Part shown: piece by piece, positions 1 through 7,060 of the stretch
How positions within the stretch are numbered: position 1 is the stretch's first letter
How the letters are laid out: each line of letters begins with the position of its first letter
Assembly: GCA_018381425.1 (NCBI GenBank)
Contig: JAGZRY010000079.1
Span: 1 to 7,062 of the forward strand
DNA: 7,062 nucleotides
Origin: Haemophilus parainfluenzae
GTDB taxonomy: Bacteria; Pseudomonadota; Gammaproteobacteria; Enterobacterales; Pasteurellaceae
Direction of reading: 5' to 3'
The notes under the pieces: generated by a model
Databases searched by the model: none
What the model saw: only the letters and a program-made list of their open reading frames with translations
What the model was told of the DNA's origin: nothing
Translations under genes and position numbers: made by a program

Positions 1-1794
1 CGCTTGATGAAATTGCACAATTATGACGATAAAGCATTTCCACCGAAACAAGCGTGCTGGTATATCAATAATAAAAAAGATGAAGGTTTAAGACCGCAAG
101 ATATTAATGATTTTGGTGACCGTCAGGAAAAAGAGTGGATTAAGATTTATCAAATTTATCAAGATACTTGTGATCGTGCAGGCTTGGTGGATTTTGCTGA
201 ATTGTTAATTCGTGCGTATGAATTATTTGCTAAAAAGCCCGTGATTTTGCAACGCTATCAGCAACGTTTTCAGCATATTTTGGTAGATGAGTTTCAAGAT
301 ACCAATAAAATCCAATATGCCTGGATCAAAATTCTTGCCGGTAATACGAGCAAAGTGATGATTGTGGGCGATGATGACCAATCCATTTATGGTTGGCGTG
401 GTGCACAGGTCGAAAATATTCAAAAATTCCTAAAAGATTTCAATGCTGAAACTATTCGTTTGGAGCAAAACTATCGTTCTACCGGCAATATTCTGAAAAG
501 TGCCAACCAACTTATTTCGAATAATAGCGATCGTCTCGGTAAGAATTTATGGACTGACGGTGAAATGGGGGAGCCAGTTGGCATTTATGCGGCATTTAAT
601 GAATTAGATGAAGCAAAATTTGTGGCGTCTCAAATCCAAAATTGGGTAGATGACGGTGGGAAATTAGATGATTGTGCTGTTTTATATCGTAGTAATAGCC
701 AATCTCGTGTCATTGAAGAAGCCTTGATTCGTTGTCAAATTCCTTATCGTATTTACGGTGGAATGCGATTCTTCGAACGCCAAGAAATTAAAGATGCGTT
801 GGCATATTTACGCTTAATTAATAATCGCCAAGATGATGCCGCGTTTGAACGTGTGATTAATACGCCTACGCGTGGTATTGGCGATCGTACTTTAGATGTG
901 TTACGAAATTTAACCCGTGAACGTCAAATTACCTTATGGCAAGCTGTTCAAGTGGCCACACAAGAAAATATGCTAACGGGACGTGCTTCAACTGCATTAT
1001 TGCGTTTCCAGGAGTTGATTAATTCTTTACAGGTGGATACAGCCGAGATGCCACTGTTTGCACAGACCGATTTCGTGATTAAACATTCTGGCTTATACGA
1101 TATGTATAAACAGGAAAAAGGCGAGAAAGGTGAAGTGCGTATTGAAAACTTAGAAGAATTGGTGACGGCAACTCGAGAATTTATCAAACCTGATGAAGCA
1201 GAGGATATGACCGATCTTACCGCCTTTTTAACTCATGCTTCTTTAGAAGCGGGAGAAGAGCAGGCTTCGCCGCATCAATCTTGTGTGGAAATGATGACCT
1301 TACACTCTGCAAAAGGCTTGGAGTTCCCGCGCGTATTTATGGTGGGGGTAGAAGAGGGCGTATTCCCAAGTTTTCGTTCATTTGAAGAGCCTGGTCGTTT
1401 GGAGGAAGAACGCCGTCTTGCTTATGTGGGCATTACTCGAGCTAAGCAAAAACTCACCATTTGTTATGCGGAAAGTCGTCGTGTTTACACGAAAGAAGAA
1501 CGTCATTTGCCTTCGCGATTTATCACAGAATTGCCATCAGAGTGTATTCAAGAAATCCGTTTACGCGGAACGGTGACTCGAGCATTAAACCAAGCGAAAG
1601 TAGGAAGTTTAAGCACGAGTTTGCCAGAAAATGAATGGAAAATAGGGCAAAAAGTGAAACATGAAAAGTTTGGTTTTGGCACTGTCATAAACGTTGAAGG
1701 CTCAGACAATAACACCCGCTTACAAATTGCTTTCCAAGCTCAAGGCATTAAGTGGCTGATTGCGCATTTGGCAAAATTAGAAAAAGTGCGGTAG
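1..1794 (+). CDS. uvrD: DNA helicase II UvrD, 3' part (5' end outside window)
   Basis: This is a superfamily 1A 3'-5' DNA helicase that removes the incised oligonucleotide in nucleotide excision repair and unwinds DNA in mismatch repair. The 597 codons seen correspond to roughly the last five sixths of the family's usual ~720 residues. The frame is open to base 1 (Arg-Leu-Met), so the TTG and ATG near the edge are internal codons, and the Walker A motif lies upstream of the window. Counting from base 1, I see motif II with DEFQD at 96-100, motif III GDDDQSIYGWRGAQ at 123-136, motif IV LEQNYRST at 154-160, motif V TLHSAKGLEF near 433-442 and motif VI RRLAYVGITRAK near 471-482. The C-terminal Tudor-like domain starts at W546 (WKIGQKVKHEKFGFGTV), known in E. 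coli UvrD as an RNA polymerase contact. Identity to E. coli UvrD is high throughout and no catalytic motif in view is damaged. The last codons, Lys-Val-Arg-stop, are written by an uptake signal. Confidence 0.97.
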   Translation, partial: RLMKLHNYDDKAFPPKQACWYINNKKDEGLRPQDINDFGDRQEKEWIKIYQIYQDTCDRAGLVDFAELLIRAYELFAKKPVILQRYQQRFQHILVDEFQDTNKIQYAWIKILAGNTSKVMIVGDDDQSIYGWRGAQVENIQKFLKDFNAETIRLEQNYRSTGNILKSANQLISNNSDRLGKNLWTDGEMGEPVGIYAAFNELDEAKFVASQIQNWVDDGGKLDDCAVLYRSNSQSRVIEEALIRCQIPYRIYGGMRFFERQEIKDALAYLRLINNRQDDAAFERVINTPTRGIGDRTLDVLRNLTRERQITLWQAVQVATQENMLTGRASTALLRFQELINSLQVDTAEMPLFAQTDFVIKHSGLYDMYKQEKGEKGEVRIENLEELVTATREFIKPDEAEDMTDLTAFLTHASLEAGEEQASPHQSCVEMMTLHSAKGLEFPRVFMVGVEEGVFPSFRSFEEPGRLEEERRLAYVGITRAKQKLTICYAESRRVYTKEERHLPSRFITELPSECIQEIRLRGTVTRALNQAKVGSLSTSLPENEWKIGQKVKHEKFGFGTVINVEGSDNNTRLQIAFQAQGIKWLIAHLAKLEKVR

Positions 1795-1797
1795 AAT
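1768..1797 (+). promoter_or_regulatory. Candidate sigma70 promoter for the dpp operon, overlapping the uvrD end
   Basis: TTGGCA at 1768-1773 matches five of six -35 consensus bases. TAGAAT at 1792-1797 matches five of six -10 bases, and the spacer is 18 bases. No other pair this good was found between uvrD and dppB. The -10 box includes the uvrD stop codon (1792-1794) and the last base of an uptake signal. Transcription would begin around 1803-1805, giving dppB a leader of about 100 bases. This is pattern matching only; the operon could also be read through from uvrD. Confidence 0.45.
1784..1792 (+). repeat. DNA uptake signal sequence, forward
   Basis: Exact AAGTGCGGT, the core uptake signal that the competence machinery of Haemophilus-type Pasteurellaceae prefers in incoming DNA. 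It forms the last codons of uvrD and supplies the T of its TAG stop. It sits in the spacer and first -10 base of the candidate promoter. Confidence 0.9.
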
Positions 1798-1815
1798 CGG
1801 GAGGATTTTATTGCA

Positions 1816-1902
1816 ATGAGTATGAATATTAGTGTTCATATTCAATATGCCAGTGCGAAAACGTTCGAAGAAACGACCGCACTTTTATTATGTGGGAAGT
1901 AG
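1816..1902 (+). CDS. Possible 28-residue leader-type ORF abutting dppB
   Basis: ATG at 1816 opens a frame of 28 codons ending with TAG at 1900-1902, directly before the dppB ATG at 1903. A good Shine-Dalgarno sequence, GGGAGGA, lies at 1799-1805 with a 10-base spacer. The peptide begins MSMNISVHIQYAS and ends TALLLCGK; I recognise no family, signal peptide or domain. An uptake signal encodes its Thr-Ala-Leu stretch. The frame is the same as that of uvrD and dppB and is open from the uvrD stop onward. The stop-start contact would allow translational coupling to dppB, whose own ribosome site is crowded. Against it, the candidate promoter would start transcription inside the Shine-Dalgarno, so translation would need read-through mRNA from uvrD. 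It could simply be untranslated leader. Confidence 0.3.
   Translation: MSMNISVHIQYASAKTFEETTALLLCGK
1876..1884 (-). repeat. DNA uptake signal sequence, reverse
   Basis: Exact ACCGCACTT on the + strand. It lies inverted to the copy at 1784-1792 but 83 bases away, so the two are unlikely to work as a compact terminator hairpin. No T-run follows. On the minus strand it is followed by CGTTTCTTCG, roughly resembling the pyrimidine/AT-rich flank of extended uptake signals. Confidence 0.88.
1894..1899 (+). promoter_or_regulatory. Crowded Shine-Dalgarno of dppB
   Basis: GGGAAG is the only purine-rich motif close to the dppB ATG at 1903, and only three bases separate them, tighter than usual. The start is nevertheless secure because the protein's N-terminus aligns with E. 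coli DppB. The tight site makes coupling to translation ending at 1902 a reasonable idea, though unproven. Confidence 0.45.
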
Positions 1903-2907
1903 ATGTTTAAATTTATTTTAAAACGTATTTTAATGGTGATTCCTACCTTTATCGCCATTACTTTTGTGACTTTTGCTCTCATTCATTTTATTCCGGGTGA
2001 TCCCGTGGAGATTATGATGGGAGAGCGAGGTTTAACGCCCGAAGTTCATCAACAAATGATGAAGCAACTTGGTCTGGATTTACCGTTGTATCAACAATAT
2101 TTCAATTATATTGGCAATGTGATACAAGGCGATTTCGGTGAATCATTCCGCACCCAGCAACCTGTTCTGAGGGAGTTTTTCACACTTTTCCCTGCCACGT
2201 TTGAATTGGCTTTCTTTGCACTATTTTGGTCATTAATTGCTGGTATTACGCTAGGAACGATTGCTGCTGTAAAGAAAGATAGCTGGATTTCTCATATCGT
2301 AACAGCCATGTCCTTAACGGGTTATTCCATGCCAATTTTCTGGTGGGGATTAATTTTGATCTTATATGTTTCACCTTGGTTTGGTTTGCCACAAGGGGGA
2401 CGTTTAGAAGACAGTTTCTGGATCGATACACCAACCGGTTTTATGTTAATCGATACTTGGCTTTCAGGTGTGCCAGGCGCTTTTGAAAATGCAGTTAAGT
2501 CATTGATTCTACCGGCTATTATATTAGGTACTATTCCACTTGCAGTAATTACTCGAATGACACGTTCTTCAATGTTGGAAGTGTTAGGCGAAGATTATAT
2601 TCGTACTGCAAAAGCGAAAGGCTTAAGTTATACCCGAATTGTCATTTTTCACGCACTACGCAATGCGCTTATCCCCGTTGTGACAGTTGTGGGCTTGATT
2701 GTCGGGCAGTTATTATCTGGTGCAGTTTTAACCGAAACGATTTTCTCATGGCCAGGCATTGGTAAATGGATCATTGATGCTATTACCAATCGCGATTATC
2801 CCGTCTTACAAGGCGCCGTGTTGATTATTGCTACAATTATTATTGTGGTGAATTTAACGATCGATTTACTTTATGGCGTGGTAAACCCACGTATTCGCCA
2901 TCAATAA
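1903..2907 (+). CDS. dppB: Dipeptide ABC transporter permease DppB
   Basis: This is one of the two inner-membrane channel subunits of a peptide/dipeptide ABC importer, pairing with DppC. The 334 residues compare with about 339 in E. coli. The N-terminus MFKFILKRILMVIPTF followed by a membrane helix (about 9-29) and IPGDP is typical of the DppB/OppB family. Further hydrophobic segments lie near 100-122, 134-156, 199-217, 254-276 and 300-322, giving the usual six. The GYSMPIFWWG stretch and the cytoplasmic EAA coupling loop, EDYIRTAKAKGLS at about 230-242, which docks on the ATPases, are intact. The C-terminus GVVNPRIRH matches E. coli DppB closely. It is first of four co-directional genes. Family assignment is firm; the substrate (dipeptides, glutathione, heme or delta-aminolevulinate) cannot be read from the permease alone. 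Confidence 0.96.
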   Translation: MFKFILKRILMVIPTFIAITFVTFALIHFIPGDPVEIMMGERGLTPEVHQQMMKQLGLDLPLYQQYFNYIGNVIQGDFGESFRTQQPVLREFFTLFPATFELAFFALFWSLIAGITLGTIAAVKKDSWISHIVTAMSLTGYSMPIFWWGLILILYVSPWFGLPQGGRLEDSFWIDTPTGFMLIDTWLSGVPGAFENAVKSLILPAIILGTIPLAVITRMTRSSMLEVLGEDYIRTAKAKGLSYTRIVIFHALRNALIPVVTVVGLIVGQLLSGAVLTETIFSWPGIGKWIIDAITNRDYPVLQGAVLIIATIIIVVNLTIDLLYGVVNPRIRHQ

Positions 2908-2919
2908 GGAGCCTTATTA

Positions 2920-3816
2920 ATGACGGAACAAACTCTATCTATTGAAACCTTTGCTCCTCGCACACCGTTGCAAGAATTTTGGTTTTATTTCAAACAAAAT
3001 AAAGGGGCGGTGATTGGGCTCACTTTTATCCTTGCTGTGGCATTAATCAGTATGTTTGCCCCTTGGATAGCACCTTTTGATCCTATCGAACAAAATCGTT
3101 CAACTTTATTGCTACCACCTGCTTGGTATGAGGGCGGTAATTCTGCTTATTTACTGGGTACAGATGACATTGGCCGAGATATTCTTTCTCGTATTATTTA
3201 TGGTACACGCATTTCTGTTTTTGCGGGTTTCATTATTGTGATTTTATCTTGCATTTTAGGGACGAGTCTTGGCTTGCTTGCCGGCTATTATGGCGGGGCA
3301 TTAGATACATTAATTGTTCGTTTTATTGACATTATGTTGGCTATCCCAAACTTGCTTTTAACCATTGTGGTGGTGTCAATTTTAGAGCCTTCTTTAACAA
3401 ATGCGACGTTGGCGATTGCCGTGGTATCCATTCCAAGTTATGTGCGTTTAACACGTGCGGCGGTATTAAATGAGAAAAACAGAGATTATGTCACCTCTTC
3501 ACGAGTGGCGGGAGCAAGCGTATTACGTTTAATGTTTATTGTCATTTTACCGAATTGCCTAGCACCTCTCATTGTACAAATGACGATGGGGATTTCTAAC
3601 GCTATTTTAGAATTAGCGACTTTAGGTTTCTTAGGTATTGGTGCCAAACCACCAACACCAGAATTGGGTACTATGTTATCTGAATCACGTAGCTTTATGC
3701 AGGCTGCAAACTGGTTGGTTACTATTCCAGGTTTAGTAATTTTATCGCTTGTTTTAGCATTTAACTTAATGGGTGACGGGTTGCGTGATGCACTCGATCC
3801 AAAATTAAAACAATAG
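2920..3816 (+). CDS. dppC: Dipeptide ABC transporter permease DppC
   Basis: This is the second channel subunit, forming the inner-membrane heterodimer with DppB. The 298 residues are near the family norm of about 300. A cytoplasmic N-terminal tail carries the OppC_N-type sequence [17 protein letters not shown], followed by the first membrane helix at about 30-48. A periplasmic segment holds the family hallmark LGTDDIGRD at 79-87. The EAA coupling loop is [14 protein letters not shown] at about 187-200, and the protein ends [17 protein letters not shown], the same ending I recall for E. coli DppC. It starts 12 bases after dppB, with a strong AAGGAG at 2906-2911 overlapping the dppB stop and an 8-base spacer, so the start is well supported. 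No defect is seen. Confidence 0.96.
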   Translation: MTEQTLSIETFAPRTPLQEFWFYFKQNKGAVIGLTFILAVALISMFAPWIAPFDPIEQNRSTLLLPPAWYEGGNSAYLLGTDDIGRDILSRIIYGTRISVFAGFIIVILSCILGTSLGLLAGYYGGALDTLIVRFIDIMLAIPNLLLTIVVVSILEPSLTNATLAIAVVSIPSYVRLTRAAVLNEKNRDYVTSSRVAGASVLRLMFIVILPNCLAPLIVQMTMGISNAILELATLGFLGIGAKPPTPELGTMLSESRSFMQAANWLVTIPGLVILSLVLAFNLMGDGLRDALDPKLKQ

Positions 3817-3824
3817 GGGGCAGA

Positions 3825-4808
3825 ATGGCATTGTTAGATGTAAAAGAGCTTTCTGTTCACTTTGGTGATGAAAAAGCACCTTTTAAAGCGGTAGATCGTA
3901 TTAGCTACCAAGTTAATCAAGGCGAAGTATTAGGCATTGTTGGCGAGTCGGGATCTGGAAAATCAGTAAGTTCCCTTGCTGTGATGGGCTTGATTGATTT
4001 TCCAGGGCGTGTTTCAGCAAAAGGCTTAGAATTTGAAGGAAAAGATCTCTTAAGCTTACCACCAAAAGAAAAGCGGGAATTAGTTGGCGCAGATATTGCC
4101 ATGATCTTCCAAGATCCGATGACAAGCTTAAACCCTGCTTATACAGTAGGTTTCCAAATTATGGAAGCGATTAAGGCGCATCAAGGCGGCAGCAAAAAAG
4201 AACGCCGTGAACGCACCTTAGAGCTATTACGTTTAGTCGGTATTCCTGATCCTGAATCACGTATTGATGTTTATCCTCATCAGCTTTCTGGCGGAATGAG
4301 CCAACGCGTTATGATTGCTATGGCGATTGCATGTAAACCAAGATTGCTCATTGCAGATGAACCAACCACCGCACTGGACGTGACCATTCAAGCTCAAATT
4401 GTAGATTTGTTGCTTGAGTTACAGCAAAAAGAATGTATGTCGTTGATTCTGATCACGCACGATCTTGCGTTAGTTGCAGAAGCGGCGCATCGTATTATTG
4501 TGATGTATGCGGGACAAGTAGTGGAAGAAGGACGAGCAGAAGATATTTTCCGTGAACCCAAACATCCTTACACTCAAGCGTTATTGCGTTCTTTACCGGA
4601 GTTTGCAGAAGGTAAATCTCGTTTGCAATCTTTACCCGGAGTGGTGCCAGGTAAATACGATCGCCCACAAGGCTGTTTGTTAAATCCACGCTGTCCGTAT
4701 GCAACAGATCTTTGTCGAAGTGTGGAACCTGAATTACGCCAAGTAGGAAATCGACAAGTTAAATGTCACACCCCATTAAATGCCCAAGGAGAACCTAGCA
4801 ATGTCTGA
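3825..4808 (+). CDS. dppD: Dipeptide ABC transporter ATP-binding protein DppD
   Basis: This is one of two cytoplasmic ATPases that drive the importer by ATP binding and hydrolysis. All nucleotide-binding motifs are present in 327 residues: Walker A GESGSGKS at 40-47, Q-loop Gln96 in [13 protein letters not shown] signature LSGGMSQR at 154-161, Walker B LLIADEP at 174-180 with catalytic Glu179, D-loop ALD at 183-185 and switch His212. The oligopeptide-transporter C-terminal extension follows HPYTQALL and carries Cys284, Cys290, Cys297 and Cys314, the four-cysteine pattern that structures of related Dpp/Opp importers show holding a [4Fe-4S] cluster. The start lies 8 bases after dppC, with GGGGG at 3816-3820 as the likely ribosome site. 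The end overlaps dppF by 8 bases. In related E. coli systems DppD and DppF act as a heterodimer. Confidence 0.96.
   Translation: MALLDVKELSVHFGDEKAPFKAVDRISYQVNQGEVLGIVGESGSGKSVSSLAVMGLIDFPGRVSAKGLEFEGKDLLSLPPKEKRELVGADIAMIFQDPMTSLNPAYTVGFQIMEAIKAHQGGSKKERRERTLELLRLVGIPDPESRIDVYPHQLSGGMSQRVMIAMAIACKPRLLIADEPTTALDVTIQAQIVDLLLELQQKECMSLILITHDLALVAEAAHRIIVMYAGQVVEEGRAEDIFREPKHPYTQALLRSLPEFAEGKSRLQSLPGVVPGKYDRPQGCLLNPRCPYATDLCRSVEPELRQVGNRQVKCHTPLNAQGEPSNV
4786..4791 (+). promoter_or_regulatory. Shine-Dalgarno that fixes the dppF start at 4801
   Basis: AAGGAG stands 9 bases before the ATG at 4801. It lies downstream of the alternative in-frame ATG at 4780, so it cannot serve that codon. The 4801 start also gives the short N-terminus expected for DppF and an ATGTCTGA overlap with the dppD stop, an arrangement that favours coupled translation. 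Confidence 0.8.
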
Positions 4809-5784
4809 TGTCGCACAAGAAAATGCACCATTGCTCAATGCCATTGGGCTGAAAAAATATTATCCTGTCAAAAAAGGGATGTTTGCTAAAACACAGCAAG
4901 TGAAAGCCTTAGATGGCGTGTCTTTTTCCTTAGAACGAGGTAAAACTCTTGCCGTAGTGGGTGAGTCAGGTTGTGGTAAATCGACACTTGGTCGTCTTTT
5001 GACGATGATAGAAGAACCGACAGAAGGCGAGTTATATTATAACGGACAAAATTTCTTAGAGAATGATCACGAAACGAAAGCATTGCGTCGTCAGAAAATC
5101 CAAATTGTGTTTCAAAACCCTTATGCATCACTAAATCCGCGTAAGAAAATCGGCACAATTTTGGAAGAACCATTAGTCATTAATACCAATCTATCAGCGA
5201 AAGAACGTAAAGAAAAAGTTTTGTCTATGATGGTAAAAGTAGGATTGCGTGCAGAGTTTTATGATCGTTATCCACATATGTTTTCGGGTGGACAACGCCA
5301 ACGTATAGTAATTGCTCGTGGTCTAATGCTTGAGCCTGACGTGGTTGTAGCGGATGAACCGGTTTCAGCTTTAGACGTATCTGTTCGTGCACAAGTGCTG
5401 AATTTGATGATGGATTTACAAGCTGAGCTTGGTTTATCTTATGTGTTTATTTCACATGATCTTTCGGTGGTTGAACACATTGCTGATGAAGTGATGGTGA
5501 TGTATTTAGGCCGCTGTGTTGAAATGGGTACAAAAGAGCAGATCTTTAAAAATCCACAACATCCTTATACGCAAGCTTTGCTTTCAGCGACACCAAGATT
5601 GTCACCTGAATTACGTCGTCAACGGATTAAATTAATAGGAGAATTACCAAGTCCGATTAATCCACCAAAAGGTTGTGCATTTAATCCGCGTTGTTGGAAA
5701 GCAACGGATAAATGTCGAAATGAGCAGCCTAAATTGGAAAAATACCCTGATGATAAGCTCATTGCTTGCTTCCATCTCGATTAG
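4801..5784 (+). CDS. dppF: Dipeptide ABC transporter ATP-binding protein DppF
   Basis: This is the second ATPase of the importer. From the ATG at 4801 it has 327 residues; an in-frame ATG at 4780 would add seven but lacks a ribosome site. The motifs are Walker [10 protein letters not shown] at 54-62, Q-loop Gln105 in [10 protein letters not shown], signature FSGGQRQR at 161-168, Walker B VVVADEP at 181-187 with Glu186, D-loop ALD at 190-192 and switch His219. As in DppD, the C-terminal extension after HPYTQALL has four cysteines, Cys292, Cys298, Cys305 and Cys323, the expected ligands of a [4Fe-4S] cluster. The N-terminal [10 protein letters not shown] is typical of DppF/OppF. Both ATP sites of a DppD-DppF pair look complete. 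It is the last gene of the operon, with the hairpin terminator starting 12 bases after its TAG. Confidence 0.96.
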   Translation: MSDVAQENAPLLNAIGLKKYYPVKKGMFAKTQQVKALDGVSFSLERGKTLAVVGESGCGKSTLGRLLTMIEEPTEGELYYNGQNFLENDHETKALRRQKIQIVFQNPYASLNPRKKIGTILEEPLVINTNLSAKERKEKVLSMMVKVGLRAEFYDRYPHMFSGGQRQRIVIARGLMLEPDVVVADEPVSALDVSVRAQVLNLMMDLQAELGLSYVFISHDLSVVEHIADEVMVMYLGRCVEMGTKEQIFKNPQHPYTQALLSATPRLSPELRRQRIKLIGELPSPINPPKGCAFNPRCWKATDKCRNEQPKLEKYPDDKLIACFHLD

Positions 5785-5802
5785 AAAAGAGAAAAGAAAA
5801 TG

Positions 5803-5811
5803 ACCGCACTT
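5803..5811 (-). repeat. DNA uptake signal sequence, reverse (terminator left arm)
   Basis: Exact ACCGCACTT in the left arm of the terminator hairpin, four bases from its inverted partner. Confidence 0.93.
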
Positions 5812-5815
5812 GAGT

Positions 5816-5824
5816 AAGTGCGGT
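5816..5824 (+). repeat. DNA uptake signal sequence, forward (terminator right arm)
   Basis: Exact AAGTGCGGT in the right arm of the terminator hairpin, followed by CATTTTTTT, the AT-rich flank usual for strong uptake signals. Confidence 0.93.
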
Positions 5825-5831
5825 CATTTTT

Positions 5832-7010
5832 TTAGGCGTTTTGAGTGCGATAGCGGAAATTGAAGAAGACAAAGATGCCGAGTGCAATAATGGCTAACGC
5901 TGCACCACTAAAGCCAATGTATTCAAGTCCTACATGTCGCATAATTTGATTCCCGAAGAGTGCTCCCGCTCCAATTCCCGCATTAAAAATACCCGAGAAA
6001 ATGGCTGTTGCCACATCGGTTGCATCGGGGGCAAGTTGCAATACACGCATTTGTAGTGCTAAACCAATACAGGAAATGCCAATTCCCCAAATAAAGGATA
6101 AGGTAAACATTGTTGCGGTATAGCCAGCTGAAGTAAGCATAAATCCTAAAGAAAGCGCTAATAACAGTATCGCATGGATAATAAATTGTGCGGCACCTAA
6201 ACGGTATAATCGGTTAAAAATCACACTCGCTGTTACACCTGAAATACCAAAGACCAAGAGAATCATTGTGGCTAGATTAGGATCCATCTGTCCGATTTGA
6301 ATCATAAATGGCTCAATGTAGGTGTAGGCTGTAAAGTGGGCCGAAACAATAATGACTGTGGTGGCATAAAGTCCAATTAATAGTGGACGTTTAGCCAAAA
6401 TAGGCAAACTTGAAACTGACCCAGCATTTTTACTCGGTAACGTTGGTAATAAACGAATAATTAAGAACATTATCACCAAAGCTAATATACCAATAATCGC
6501 AAAGGTAATGCGCCATCCCACAAGTTGACCTACTAGTCGTCCTAGTGGCAAACCGAGAATCGTAGCCAGTGATGTACCAATGGCTAACATACCAATGGCT
6601 TGTGTCTTTTTATTTTTAGGCGCAACGCGCATCACTAAAGAGGCTGTGATGGACCAAAATACGGAATGTGCCACCGCGATACACATACGGGCAATAAGAA
6701 GAATCCAATAATTCCATGCAATTACGGAAAGAATATGTCCGATGATAAAAATGATGAAAAGCTTAACGAGTAAGCTTTTACGTTCCATTTTACCTGTGGC
6801 AAGCATTGCAGGCAGGGACATAATAAGCACTGTCCAGGCATAAACGGTCATCATTAAGCCGACATCAGAGGTTTGCATATTAAAACTTTGTCCGATATCG
6901 GTGAGTAACGCAACTGGCACAAATTCCGTGGTATTAAAAATAAAAGCGGCGCAAGCCATGATGACTACGCGCCAATATTGGGTTCTTTCTGCTTTCTGAT
7001 AAAAGGACAT
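5832..7010 (-). CDS. sotB: SotB-type sugar efflux transporter (MFS, DHA1 group)
   Basis: This 392-residue inner-membrane protein is a proton-driven major facilitator exporter. It aligns closely, from memory, with E. coli SotB (YdeA, about 396 residues), which exports arabinose and IPTG-like sugars. The most telling matches are AAFIFNTTEFVPVALL at 21-36 in the first helix, MQTSDVG at 45-51, the SITASLVMRVAP region at 120-131, the helix-5 GTSLATILGLPLGRLVG at 145-161 and LAPDATDVATAIFSGIFNAGIGAGALFGNQ near the C-terminus (the quoted peptide is split here by reading PDATDVA then GIFNAGIGAGALFGNQ). The loop after helix 2, GKMERKSL at 73-80, is a reduced form of the MFS motif A. Length and alternating hydrophobic segments fit 12 helices. 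The ATG at 7010 is preceded by a weak AAAGAGA about 10 bases upstream. It converges on dppF and overlaps the preceding minus-strand frame by one base. The true physiological substrate is unknown. Confidence 0.9.
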   Translation of the reverse strand: MSFYQKAERTQYWRVVIMACAAFIFNTTEFVPVALLTDIGQSFNMQTSDVGLMMTVYAWTVLIMSLPAMLATGKMERKSLLVKLFIIFIIGHILSVIAWNYWILLIARMCIAVAHSVFWSITASLVMRVAPKNKKTQAIGMLAIGTSLATILGLPLGRLVGQLVGWRITFAIIGILALVIMFLIIRLLPTLPSKNAGSVSSLPILAKRPLLIGLYATTVIIVSAHFTAYTYIEPFMIQIGQMDPNLATMILLVFGISGVTASVIFNRLYRLGAAQFIIHAILLLALSLGFMLTSAGYTATMFTLSFIWGIGISCIGLALQMRVLQLAPDATDVATAIFSGIFNAGIGAGALFGNQIMRHVGLEYIGFSGAALAIIALGIFVFFNFRYRTQNA

Positions 7011-7060
7011 TATTTTAATTTCTCTTTAATTAATTCTTTCAATTGATGACGAAAGTTTTG
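7010..7060 (-). CDS. Probable 3' end of an unidentified gene upstream of sotB (partial)
   Basis: Reading the minus strand from the window edge, one frame stays open for 16 codons and ends in TAA that shares one base with the sotB ATG (TAATG). The peptide is QNFRHQLKELIKEKLK, a charged, lysine-rich, helix-like tail typical of a real C-terminus. The one-base overlap is a common operon arrangement and would couple translation to sotB, whose own ribosome site is weak. The other two frames hit stops earlier (TGA and TAA). Too little is visible to name the gene. Confidence 0.45.
   Translation of the reverse strand, partial: QNFRHQLKELIKEKLK

Larger units (their letters stand above)
5797..5833. terminator. 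Bidirectional intrinsic terminator made of inverted uptake signals
   Basis: The arms 5797-5811 and 5816-5830 pair perfectly over 15 bp around a GAGT loop. Seven T residues run from 5827 to 5833 for + strand transcripts leaving dppF. In the other direction the hairpin is followed by TTTTCTTTTC, which can serve transcripts leaving the MFS gene. The stop codon of that gene (5832-5834) overlaps the T-run. Inverted uptake-signal pairs acting as terminators are well known in Haemophilus. Confidence 0.93.

Noticed and set aside
1..9. TTG/ATG at the left edge as the true uvrD start
   Set aside because: The frame is open to base 1, the local sequence matches the interior of UvrD, and the Walker A motif would be missing.
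223..1576. Short open frames inside uvrD on both strands
   Set aside because: They lie wholly within a gene with clear helicase motifs, have no convincing ribosome sites and resemble no known protein.
1811..1842. Second promoter candidate, TTGCAA with CATATT
   Set aside because: The spacer is 20 bases and the -10 match is poor compared with the candidate at 1768-1797.
1823..1844. Hairpin TGAATAT/ATATTCA in the uvrD-dppB gap
   Set aside because: Seven weak AT-rich pairs around an 8-base loop with no T-run; not a credible terminator or operator from sequence alone.
4368..4376. Near-match to the uptake signal (ACCGCACTG) in dppD
   Set aside because: One mismatch, and the sequence encodes the conserved Thr-Ala-Leu-Asp after Walker B, so protein constraint explains it.
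4780..4800. Upstream ATG at 4780 as the dppF start
   Set aside because: The only good Shine-Dalgarno (4786-4791) lies downstream of it and fits the ATG at 4801.
3913..5173. Minus-strand open frames of 61-95 codons opposite dppD and dppF
   Set aside because: They overlap conserved ATPase coding sequence and show no protein-like features; treated as shadows.
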